Source of the DNA: Candidatus Nanohalarchaeota archaeon
GTDB taxonomy: Archaea; EX4484-52; B79-G9
NCBI GenBank assembly: GCA_030594795.1
Contig: JAUVEK010000006.1
Coordinates: forward strand, 1-20,075
Reading direction: 5' to 3'
Length of the DNA: 20,075 nucleotides
Both the position numbers and the translations under genes were made by a program. Shown here piece by piece: positions 7,512-14,470 of this stretch. Position 1 is the stretch's first letter, and each line of letters opens with the position of its first letter. The notes under the pieces were generated by a model. It was not told the origin of the DNA. It made no database searches and worked only from the letters and a program-made list of their open reading frames with translations.

Positions 7512-8042
7512 ATGGTCTGGGCAAGGACGAAACTCGTAATTTTTGATAATCTTTATGAACCCGGGGAAAAGGATATTCTTTTTAATTATTCGGGACCGCA
7601 CCCGGAAAAGTTCTATAATAAAGTGCGGGCGATGATGCACGATATCTTTAATGTGCCTGCAGGGCGCGTCCAGGAGATGAATTATACATGGGAAACCCAG
7701 AATAATGAAGATAAGTTCAATATACGCTGGCGTACTGTCAAAGAAATGGATATTTACACATACTTGAGATATGATGTGATACTTACAGGCACTTCTGCAA
7801 ACGGGGAAGGACCTGTTTCCATAAGGCTAAAGCCAAGAATAGTTACTGAGTATCCACAGGATACATTGATCCAGCAGTCTATCCTGTATGAAATGGCGCG
7901 GCGTTTCTGGCATAATATGTTCTATGCCAAGCAAAGGCAAAAATGGATGGAGATGGGAAGGGATCTTGCTTCTGAGTTTGAAAACACTTTAAAGGAATAC
8001 GGGGAGGAGTTGAGGCATCATGCCCGAGCTAAACTACAGTGA
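7512..8042 (+). CDS. Unrecognised protein, first of a tandem paralogous pair
   Basis: A 176-residue soluble protein of unknown family, rich in Trp, Tyr and Arg. It has a strand-rich first half, including a paired WETQ...FNIRWRTVKEMD strand pattern, and a long helical C-terminal part. It aligns by eye with the next protein: DILFNYSG with NIVISYKG, then MNYTWET..DKFNIRW with HYIAWDT..AFKAEW, then a hydrophobic YDVILTG/ITVRTWG strand. Start: AGGTGAT at 7501-7507 followed by ATG 7512 is the usual arrangement in this window; a GTG at 7503 lies inside that site and is unlikely. It overlaps the paralogue by 23 bases. The two products may form a heterodimer. Confidence 0.75.
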   Translation: MVWARTKLVIFDNLYEPGEKDILFNYSGPHPEKFYNKVRAMMHDIFNVPAGRVQEMNYTWETQNNEDKFNIRWRTVKEMDIYTYLRYDVILTGTSANGEGPVSIRLKPRIVTEYPQDTLIQQSILYEMARRFWHNMFYAKQRQKWMEMGRDLASEFENTLKEYGEELRHHARAKLQ

Positions 8043-8529
8043 TGAACTCCCTCACGAGACAGACAATATTGTCATAAGCTACAAGGGAAAGGAACCGTTT
8101 CGACTTAGAAGGCATGCGGAAACCATTCTCAGGTCAACGCTTGAGATTGACTCGCCAAAGTTTTACCTGCATTATATTGCATGGGATACAACTGACGGTG
8201 CTTTTAAAGCTGAATGGAAGGCCTATAAGCCATGGGACCGGTGGACAAGCATAAATATAACTGTGCGGACATGGGGAGTGCAGACACTAGGGGACCCTGA
8301 AAAGAACGGGTGGATGAAGATGAAGCTGCTGGGCACGCTTGATACAAAATATGAATATACGCACAGCATCCAAAAGAGTTTGTGGTGGTCTTACAATTAT
8401 CTCTTTTATAACAAGAACCGCTCAAATACATTTGAGGAAGCGAGAGATTATTATTACAGGATTTTCAATGAGATAAAGAAGCTTTACGGCATATACAGGA
8501 AAGAAGAGGCGGTGGCACCAAAAATTTAG
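8020..8529 (+). CDS. Unrecognised protein, second of a tandem paralogous pair
   Basis: A 169-residue protein homologous by eye to the preceding one (shared pattern of a Y-x-G strand, a Trp-rich strand pair and a helical C-terminal third), consistent with old tandem duplication and divergence. No signal peptide or catalytic motif is visible. ATG 8020 has GGGGAGGAG upstream and lies inside the end of the preceding gene, so translation is probably coupled. Its TAG stop (8527-8529) shares two bases with the stop of the convergent gene on the minus strand, leaving no room for an intergenic terminator between the two. Confidence 0.75.
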   Translation: MPELNYSDELPHETDNIVISYKGKEPFRLRRHAETILRSTLEIDSPKFYLHYIAWDTTDGAFKAEWKAYKPWDRWTSINITVRTWGVQTLGDPEKNGWMKMKLLGTLDTKYEYTHSIQKSLWWSYNYLFYNKNRSNTFEEARDYYYRIFNEIKKLYGIYRKEEAVAPKI

Positions 8530-9053
8530 TGTCCCCTGAGCCGGTCCTGTATGTTTTTCAAAAGATCGAGTATGTGCTCATTCTGTGTTCTTAAGTCTTT
8601 TATTTCCAGGAGAATTGTGTTCACATCAGAAGAGGCATTGCCTGCCCCGCCTGCTAAGCGGGGTTGATTGAAAAAATCTCTTTTTTGTTCATCTGTTGAA
8701 TTGTGTGTCTCCGGCATTTGCAAGGGCTTATCTGCTTGTGGAGGCGGCCTGTCGGCGCCTTTTGGAAGCGTGAAGGGGTCATTGGTATCATGCATCAGCT
8801 GATTGCTAAATGTGTCCTGATTTTGTGTTCCAGGTTCTGCAAGCGGGGTTGGAGGTTCCGGCTGGCTTTCAAGCCTGTAGTCGCTGCTTAGCTGCTCTTT
8901 TTCGGGATTCTGTTTGCTGCTGCCTTCCAGCACTTTTTTTGAGTATGAACCGGAGTTGTCGAATGCCTCGTCTATCTCTTGGTCTATGCTTTTTTTGTGG
9001 AATTTTGTTTTCAGCTTGTCTACAAAACCGAGGTTTAGACTTATTGTGATCAC
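8526..9053 (-). CDS. Proline-rich linker protein with C-terminal coiled coil
   Basis: 175 residues in three parts: a basic N-terminal region (about 1-35, KLKTKFHKKS), a long disordered middle rich in Pro, Gln, Ser, Asp and Asn (about 40-140), and a C-terminal amphipathic coiled coil (about 143-172, ILLEIKDLRTQNEHILDLL). This is a tether-like design; the function is unknown. The only in-frame start is GTG 9053. It overlaps a GGTGAT sequence that would normally be a ribosome site, and no ATG follows it closely, so the true start is uncertain. A TATA-like AATAAATAATTT on the minus strand at about 9066-9077 could give a nearly leaderless transcript. It converges on the paralogue pair with overlapping stop codons. 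Confidence 0.6.
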   Translation of the reverse strand: MITISLNLGFVDKLKTKFHKKSIDQEIDEAFDNSGSYSKKVLEGSSKQNPEKEQLSSDYRLESQPEPPTPLAEPGTQNQDTFSNQLMHDTNDPFTLPKGADRPPPQADKPLQMPETHNSTDEQKRDFFNQPRLAGGAGNASSDVNTILLEIKDLRTQNEHILDLLKNIQDRLRGH

Positions 9054-9119
9054 CTGTCTCTATTCAAAAATTATTTATTCTGGCTGATGTAATATACACT
9101 TATACTATTATCGTGTTGG

Positions 9120-9132
9120 ATTATATATATTT
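9120..9132 (+). promoter_or_regulatory. TATA box for the 688-residue protein gene, probably leaderless
   Basis: TTATATATATTTT is centred about 25 bases before ATG 9151, the usual archaeal TATA-to-start distance. No clear GGTGA site precedes the ATG, so a leaderless or very short-leader mRNA is likely. Confidence 0.5.
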
Positions 9133-9150
9133 TGGATTTTTGTGTGAAGT

Positions 9151-11217
9151 ATGGATGAAAAATTAAAGCAAAAGTTTGTTGATGAGAGATGGACGAAAAG
9201 CAATGAGCCTGTGGGCTATATTGTCGGGGTTACCCCGGGGTTTTCGCAGTTTGAGCAGGGTGAGGAGAAGCTTACGAACATGGGGCTTGCCAGAAAAATA
9301 ATGAAGGCTGCCCGTCTCGGGTTTGATTTCTGCCAGATTGATTATGAGGCTCTTTCTGAGATGTTTGAGGCGGATATTAAAGAGCAGATAGCGCATATCA
9401 AGAGCAGCCAGGGGAATATTGATACAGGCAGAAAGTTCGAGGTGGGCCTGCACCTCCAGACAGACCTTGATCTGTGCATTGCAGGGGCTTACGAATGGAA
9501 GATTATGCATGAGCGGCTTACCAAGGGCGCGTATTCTTCAAGGAAACTGGTTGATGCAAAATATTTCCTGTTTCATACTTCGTCGCGCATACGCCCGCAT
9601 GTGACGTTTGATGTAGGGCAGCAGGAGCCGAGGGTTGCGCTGTATGCGTTTGACGGGAAGAATCTGGCGCAGTTCATGCAGGAGGTAGATGATGGCACAT
9701 ACGTGGATCCTGCAAGAGGTTCTGTGACATGCCCCACATCAACACCTGATGGTACAAAATTCGTAAGCATGCAGGACTGGTTCATGGGGCGGTTCATAAC
9801 CATACTTTTCAATGCCATGGGTGCGCCAGCGGATGTAAGTTCAGTCGCATTCTTTGATGACTTCATGCTGGAAAAGAACGGTACTGGTTTTCAGGAGGGA
9901 TATGACCGAAACGTAGTAGAGTTTCAGAAGCTCATGGGTGAATTGACCGAAGAAATTAGGATACGAAAACGAAACAAAAGAGATGATGCAATAAACAGAC
10001 AAAACCAATATCTAATGATAAAGCAGCAGTTTCAACAAGAAAATAAAGTAATTCCCGCGCAACTTGAGATTGAACTGAAAAAAATAGAACTGGAGCTACA
10101 GGATTTAAATGCCTCTTCTGCGGAGACTGAAATACAAAATGAAGTGTTAAGGGAAAGAAAGGATATTGAACAAGGAATCAAAGATGTTAACACAGTAAGA
10201 CAATATCTCGAGAGAACCGACTTCAACGATGTCTTTGATTTCTGGCGCCGCCACGGCTCAGAAGCAGAGGAACAGGTGGCATACCGCGTCATTGCAAAGT
10301 ATATGTGGCTGACACATGACCCGTTGTGGGAAGATATCGTCGGCATGCAATATGACCCGGACCAGATAACGTGGCGCAATGAACTCGGGCATGAATACTA
10401 TTCAAAAGACAAAAAATCACAGGAGAAAAATGGTCCCACGCTAAAAATACTTGTTGAAAAACTAATCACAGCTGTTGCAGCAAAATACATACAGGGGCAT
10501 CTTTTCGTAAAACATGAAAGATGGTCCATGAAAGTGGATGACAAGGACTTAACATCTGATATGTCTGTGTATGAATACACCAGGGAATCCGGTATGAAAA
10601 TATACATTGAAACAGCTATGCCGCCGCAGGGACAGGAAGGGCAGCTAAGGATCATGAGTGCCAATGACCATGTGAAACTTGTGAAAAACCTTGACAAAGG
10701 GGAAATCACTTCATACTGTCTTGACTTTGAGCATCTTACAGTAAACTACATCCGCGTCAATGAAGACGTAGAATCCCTTAAAGACGGCGACGCCAAATAT
10801 ATAACGATGGTGCATATTAATGCACCGCGCCCAATCATGGGCGCCCACGCCCCTATTGACAGACTGTCGCGGGACATGCAGGTAATATATCGCTGGCTGT
10901 TCCTGATGAGACAAAAGGGGATGAAAAATTCTTATCTTATATGGGAAATGGGGTCATATGGTGTAAGGGAAAGCGCGGTGGCTTTCAGGAACCTTATGCA
11001 TGAGCTGAGCAAGGGCACTGACCCGCTCAAACTGCCAAAAGAATTTTACGGGATTGATGAAATGTTTGAACAGCAGCAGATAGTGAATATGAGAGAGCAT
11101 GCGTATGATGCGCTCAAGGGCGTGATAGCAAACCCTGAGGAGGATCATGGCCTCTTATCTACTGAAGCTGTGAAGAAGAACAAGCTTGCTGAATGGCTTG
11201 CCGGTAGGTACAAGTAG
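9151..11217 (+). CDS. Unrecognised 688-residue protein, possible TIM barrel interrupted by a coiled coil
   Basis: A large soluble protein I cannot assign. The N-terminal part has strand-helix alternation with FDFCQIDYEAL (59-69), EVGLHLQTDLDL (97-108) and KYFLFHTSSR (137-146). This loosely resembles the beta-strand ends of xylose-isomerase/AP-endonuclease-2-type TIM barrels; a late segment LIWEMGSYG (about 595-603) could be another strand bearing an acidic residue. Residues about 262-350 form a Lys/Glu/Gln-rich coiled coil, and the corresponding DNA (about 9940-10200) is more A-rich than its flanks, as if inserted into the fold. No signal peptide or membrane segment is seen. A TATA box sits about 25 bases upstream. 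The next gene starts 30 bases downstream on the same strand. Confidence 0.75.
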   Translation: MDEKLKQKFVDERWTKSNEPVGYIVGVTPGFSQFEQGEEKLTNMGLARKIMKAARLGFDFCQIDYEALSEMFEADIKEQIAHIKSSQGNIDTGRKFEVGLHLQTDLDLCIAGAYEWKIMHERLTKGAYSSRKLVDAKYFLFHTSSRIRPHVTFDVGQQEPRVALYAFDGKNLAQFMQEVDDGTYVDPARGSVTCPTSTPDGTKFVSMQDWFMGRFITILFNAMGAPADVSSVAFFDDFMLEKNGTGFQEGYDRNVVEFQKLMGELTEEIRIRKRNKRDDAINRQNQYLMIKQQFQQENKVIPAQLEIELKKIELELQDLNASSAETEIQNEVLRERKDIEQGIKDVNTVRQYLERTDFNDVFDFWRRHGSEAEEQVAYRVIAKYMWLTHDPLWEDIVGMQYDPDQITWRNELGHEYYSKDKKSQEKNGPTLKILVEKLITAVAAKYIQGHLFVKHERWSMKVDDKDLTSDMSVYEYTRESGMKIYIETAMPPQGQEGQLRIMSANDHVKLVKNLDKGEITSYCLDFEHLTVNYIRVNEDVESLKDGDAKYITMVHINAPRPIMGAHAPIDRLSRDMQVIYRWLFLMRQKGMKNSYLIWEMGSYGVRESAVAFRNLMHELSKGTDPLKLPKEFYGIDEMFEQQQIVNMREHAYDALKGVIANPEEDHGLLSTEAVKKNKLAEWLAGRYK

Positions 11218-11246
11218 ATGCTGGAACAAAAGTGATATCGGGGTAT

Positions 11247-12122
11247 ATGGATATGAAAAAGAAAATTAAATTTGGGATTGCATTTTTAGCAATATGTGCG
11301 CTTCTTGTCTCTTTTGCAGTGTTGTATCTAAATTCTATTGATGATAGGATTATGCACCCAGGTGAGGGTCCATTACCTCTAGCAGAATGTTGTATTGATT
11401 ATTTCATACTTGAGGGGGATGCGTTAGGTATTCACGAGTTCCAACTTAATGCCCCCGACCCGTCCTGCAGGAATGTTTTTATGACTAAGTTTGGAAAAAT
11501 AAATCACAACATGATCATTCAGGAGTGTTGTTCATTAGATAAGCCACATCATTTGTCAAATACACCAAAAGCAGTATCTGAACAGAAAAAGTTCAGAATT
11601 CAGTTCAGAGAAGATACTTCAGGTGAATGTTTTTCAGGGGGATCAGAAATTAAATGGTATGTCTTGCCAGTGAATTATAACTTGCCAGAGGATACAACCT
11701 TTTATTGGAGTATAAGAAGAATCTCTGGAGATATCTGTATTTTTAAATTGTGCAAAACCGAAAATGATCGAACTTATATTTTCTCTAAAGAGTTTGAAAC
11801 TGCTGAAAGATTCTTAGTGGTTCCTGATAATTGGAAAACATATTCTAACCCTAAAGCTAATTTTACTTTTAGATATCCGGAAAATTGGGAAATTACTTCA
11901 GAATATTTTTACGAAACCTTGTCGGGGATTAAATCAGAGAGATTTACTGTAATTCTAGGGAAAGATGAAAAAGAAATATCCATAAACTTAAGACAAGCTC
12001 AATGTTCGTTTCCATGTAGATGTAAAGGAGTTGGCAGCAATCTAATTCAAACTTGTTCCGAAAATACAGAAGTGATAGAAATATACTACAAGATACTCTC
12101 TACTTTTAGGATTGTTGAGTAG
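11247..12122 (+). CDS. Membrane-anchored, cysteine-rich surface protein with PsbP-like C-terminal domain
   Basis: A basic start (MKKKIK) is followed by one hydrophobic segment (about residues 8-28), which suggests a signal anchor or uncleaved signal with the rest outside the cell. The exported part has 12 cysteines, many clustered (ECC twice, CSFPCRC), so disulfide bonding is likely. The last 100 residues begin WKTYSNPKANFTFRYPENWEI, which resembles the opening of PsbP-like domains found in exported proteins. Function is unknown. ATG 11247 is chosen because GTGAT lies at 11232-11236; ATG 11253 is equally possible. It may be cotranscribed with the preceding gene (30-base gap). Codons are more AT-rich than in the surrounding genes, which could mean recent acquisition. 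Confidence 0.7.
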   Translation: MDMKKKIKFGIAFLAICALLVSFAVLYLNSIDDRIMHPGEGPLPLAECCIDYFILEGDALGIHEFQLNAPDPSCRNVFMTKFGKINHNMIIQECCSLDKPHHLSNTPKAVSEQKKFRIQFREDTSGECFSGGSEIKWYVLPVNYNLPEDTTFYWSIRRISGDICIFKLCKTENDRTYIFSKEFETAERFLVVPDNWKTYSNPKANFTFRYPENWEITSEYFYETLSGIKSERFTVILGKDEKEISINLRQAQCSFPCRCKGVGSNLIQTCSENTEVIEIYYKILSTFRIVE

Positions 12123-12195
12123 ACCCGATTACTACCCTATGAGGAAAGTTGCATTAAAAAATGGAAAGACGCCTTTCAGAGTGTGAATCATAATT

Positions 12196-12285
12196 ATGTG
12201 TCCTGACGAGACTGACGGTTATCTCGATGAGCATGCGAGAAAGAAAAAGAAAGGCAGCGCGTGGGAGGGTGAGAAGTACAGGTGA
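12196..12285 (+). CDS. Possible tiny ORF, maybe the second half of a TGA-interrupted gene
   Basis: A 29-codon frame encodes a charged peptide (MCPDETDGYLDEHARKKKKG, then SAWEGEKYR). In the same frame upstream, an ATG at 12139 opens 15 codons (MRKVALKNGKTPFRV) that end at TGA 12184-12186, so a single TGA separates two open stretches totalling about 47 sense codons. It could be a pseudogene, a recoded gene, two peptides or chance. Support is weak: no strong ribosome site and no recognised family. It fills most of the gap between the cysteine-rich protein gene and the convergent GT4 gene. Confidence 0.2.
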   Translation: MCPDETDGYLDEHARKKKKGSAWEGEKYR

Positions 12286-12293
12286 GTTTAGTG

Positions 12294-13508
12294 TTAGTGG
12301 ACTAACCCGGGACTTGGCTTCCAGTCTGCTTTGTTGTATTCGTCTATGATTCTTTCATATGTGCTTTTTGTCATGTTTGCAATGTTTTGCCAGTTGTACG
12401 TGCTTTTTACAGTACTGTATGCATTGGTCACTATATTTTCTTTTAAGCCGTTGTCTTTGAGAACCCGGCTGATTCCGATTGCGAGTGACTCTGAGTGGCC
12501 TGACCATACTTTCAGGCCGTTTATTTCATGCTGGATTATTTCTGATAATCCCCCAGTGTCTGATGCCACGACTGGGGTCCTTGAGGCCATCCCTTCAAGC
12601 GCTACAATGCCGAAGGGCTCATAGCGCGAAGGAATAACAATTACATCTGAGATATGCAAGAGCGCATCAAGGGTATCGTCATCGGTATAGCCTGTGAATA
12701 AGACTTTGTCCCCCAATCCCATCTGGTTTGTCAGGTCCCTGCATTTGTCGGTCATGTAGCCTTCGCCTGTGATTACGAATTTTGCTTCAGGAACCTCTTT
12801 CAGCACAGACTGGACTGCTCCAACAAGCACATCAACGCCCTTTTCCCATACGTGCCTCCCGACGAAGAATACTATTTTCTCATGCGGGAGGGCAAATTTG
12901 GCTCTTATTTCTGCATAGCGATCATAATTGAAATCATATTTGGACATGTTCACTCCGTTGGGTATTACATCGATTTTGTCCCACGGAGTGTAGAATGCAG
13001 AGCATACGCTTTGCTTCATGAAATTTGAGCAGGTGATTACACGCCATGATTCATATACCATCTTTCTTTCTATGTCGTGTATCAGTTCCTGGCGGTCTTC
13101 GTATATACCACCGCGGCGACCTTCTTCAAGTGAATGTATTGTCGATAGTAATGGGATTCTGTAGATGTGCTTGAGGCCAATTGCTGCTGTTGCAGCAAGC
13201 CAGTCATGTGCATGTATCAAGGAGATGTCTTTGAATTCTTCGATGACTTTGCCTGCCTGGTTTTGCATCAGGACATTCATCTGGAGAGCCCATGAGGGAA
13301 AGTCTTCTGCCGGGATGTTATCTGCATCGAAGCGGAATACATGCACTCCGTCAACATTTTCGTAGCCCTGGCTGCCTGAGAAAGCGCATGCAATGACGAT
13401 GGGCTCTATCCCTGCTTTTACCTGCGCACGGGTCAGGTCATCTACATGCGTTCCAAGGCCGCCTACTTTGTGCGGCGGATATTCTGATGTCAGGTGAAGT
13501 ATTTTCAT
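12294..13508 (-). CDS. Glycogen/starch synthase-like glycosyltransferase (GT4/GT5)
   Basis: A complete two-domain GT-B glycosyltransferase of 404 residues. The N-terminal lobe carries EYPPHKVGGLGTH (9-21); KVGGL is the nucleotide-sugar-binding motif of GT5 glycogen synthases. LIHAHDW (97-103) and IPNGVN (182-187) follow. The C-terminal lobe has FVGRHVWEKG (215-224) and the Glu-x7-Glu motif EPFGIVALE (Glu297, Glu305), then TPVVASDTGG. It probably elongates an alpha-1,4-glucan from ADP- or UDP-glucose, but other GT4 activities cannot be excluded. Its ATG overlaps the stop of the upstream half-glycosyltransferase gene (ATGA), implying coupled translation and probably a physical complex. The neighbourhood (GT3 synthase, debranching enzyme) supports glycogen metabolism. 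Confidence 0.87.
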   Translation of the reverse strand: MKILHLTSEYPPHKVGGLGTHVDDLTRAQVKAGIEPIVIACAFSGSQGYENVDGVHVFRFDADNIPAEDFPSWALQMNVLMQNQAGKVIEEFKDISLIHAHDWLAATAAIGLKHIYRIPLLSTIHSLEEGRRGGIYEDRQELIHDIERKMVYESWRVITCSNFMKQSVCSAFYTPWDKIDVIPNGVNMSKYDFNYDRYAEIRAKFALPHEKIVFFVGRHVWEKGVDVLVGAVQSVLKEVPEAKFVITGEGYMTDKCRDLTNQMGLGDKVLFTGYTDDDTLDALLHISDVIVIPSRYEPFGIVALEGMASRTPVVASDTGGLSEIIQHEINGLKVWSGHSESLAIGISRVLKDNGLKENIVTNAYSTVKSTYNWQNIANMTKSTYERIIDEYNKADWKPSPGLVH

Positions 13509-14260
13509 ATGTTATCCTTTTGTTCTTTTTTCGGGGTATGTTCAGAGGTGTCCCAGTTTTTGAGCACCCATGAATAATCTCTTACTATGTCTTTTGTCCA
13601 TGTTGAAGCCTCCGGACTGAAGACATTGACTTTGGATTCCTGTGGTGAATAGAACTGGAGAAGAGCGTGCTTCATCCATTCTTTGTTTACATGTATGCTG
13701 TTTGAGTTCTGGCTTGCGCGCCATTCTATCTGCTTTACTGCTTCTGTGAACCCGTTTGTTATGCCGGGGGTGCGCTGCTCCTGGAGGGAATAATAGCTTG
13801 TTATCAGGGGTTTTCTCAGTGCGTTTTGGAGTGTTATGCCTGCGGGGAACATCTGCCATTCATGAGTGTGAATAAGGTCTATGTTTCCTTCGCTATGGTA
13901 GATGTCTGCCACGACCCTGCCGATTTCCATGTTTAATGTGATTGCCCATGTGAGGGGAGAGTATGATTTGACGGCGTTGCCGACGTAGTGGATTTCTGCG
14001 CCGCCGATGTTTGAGGTCTGCCCTTCTTTCCAAGGGTCAAAAGATACTACGTGCGTGTTTATGCCTCTCTGGACAAGGCCTTCTGCAAGATTCTTGCACT
14101 GGAGCGAGATTTGGGTTATGTCTCTTGGGAGGTATTCTGCTGTGATTATGACGACGTTTTTTGGCTTTTTCTCGTATGCGACGTCTGCGGGGCTTATGCG
14201 AAGCTGTTTTAGGATTTTTTCAATTATTTTCTGGTTCATCTGATTTAATGTGTTTGGCAT
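13505..14260 (-). CDS. Stand-alone N-terminal GT-B half of a glycosyltransferase (paralogue of the downstream GT)
   Basis: 251 residues that align by eye with only the N-terminal lobe of the downstream GT4/GT5 enzyme: VVIITAEYLPRDITQIS against the EYPPHKVGGLG region, LIHTHEWQMFPAGI against LIHAHDWLAATAAI, ITSYYSLQEQRTPG against LSTIHSLEEGRRGG, and WRASQNSNSIHVN against WRVITCSNFM. The nucleotide-binding C-terminal lobe and the Glu-x7-Glu motif are absent and KVGGL is lost, so it should be catalytically dead on its own. The four-base overlap with the complete enzyme suggests a regulatory or acceptor-binding partner rather than decay. ATG 14260 is preferred over GTG 14269 because the GTGA there acts as the ribosome site five bases upstream. 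A TATA box lies at 14313-14320. Confidence 0.8.
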   Translation of the reverse strand: MPNTLNQMNQKIIEKILKQLRISPADVAYEKKPKNVVIITAEYLPRDITQISLQCKNLAEGLVQRGINTHVVSFDPWKEGQTSNIGGAEIHYVGNAVKSYSPLTWAITLNMEIGRVVADIYHSEGNIDLIHTHEWQMFPAGITLQNALRKPLITSYYSLQEQRTPGITNGFTEAVKQIEWRASQNSNSIHVNKEWMKHALLQFYSPQESKVNVFSPEASTWTKDIVRDYSWVLKNWDTSEHTPKKEQKDNI

Positions 14261-14312
14261 AGAATTCACTGATTATTTAATGTGTTCCCTTGCAGAATAT
14301 TTAGTTTAAGAG

Positions 14313-14320
14313 TTTATAAA
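14313..14320 (-). promoter_or_regulatory. TATA box for the half-GT and GT4/GT5 operon
   Basis: A canonical palindromic TTTATAAA lies about 55 bases before ATG 14260. On the minus strand it would start transcription near 14292 and leave a leader containing the GTGA ribosome site. Confidence 0.45.
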
Positions 14321-14401
14321 TGTGTGAGATTGTGAATGGTGGAAGATGATTTTTGTTTGGTTTTGTCTACATATTTAAATCAATTTCTCTGGTAAAAGAA
14401 G

Positions 14402-14466
14402 TGGGTGCTGCCTGGTGTTTACCAATCTCGGTTGCTGGTGATGAATTTGTCCTGCCCGTTTTTTTT
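14402..14466 (+). ncRNA. Candidate small RNA between the glycosyltransferase genes
   Basis: On the plus strand, opposite to both flanking genes, ATATTTAAAT (14371-14380) could serve as a TATA box for a start near 14402. A run of eight T (14459-14466) could end the transcript, giving about 65 bases with moderate GC. It contains a C-box-like GTGATGA (14438-14444) but no matching D box, and only a weak hairpin (TGGT with ACCA). TGGTAAA at 14390-14396 and TTTACCA at 14418-14424 can also pair. No known RNA family is recognised, and the T run may be chance. Confidence 0.15.
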
Positions 14467-14470
14467 GATT

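Noticed and set aside
12331..12624. A 97-codon plus-strand frame opposite the GT4/GT5 gene
   Set aside because: It is antisense to the conserved C-terminal lobe including the Glu-x7-Glu motif; no independent support.
14438..14444. A C/D box sRNA based on GTGATGA
   Set aside because: No D box (CTGA) follows at a suitable distance and no terminal stem is present.
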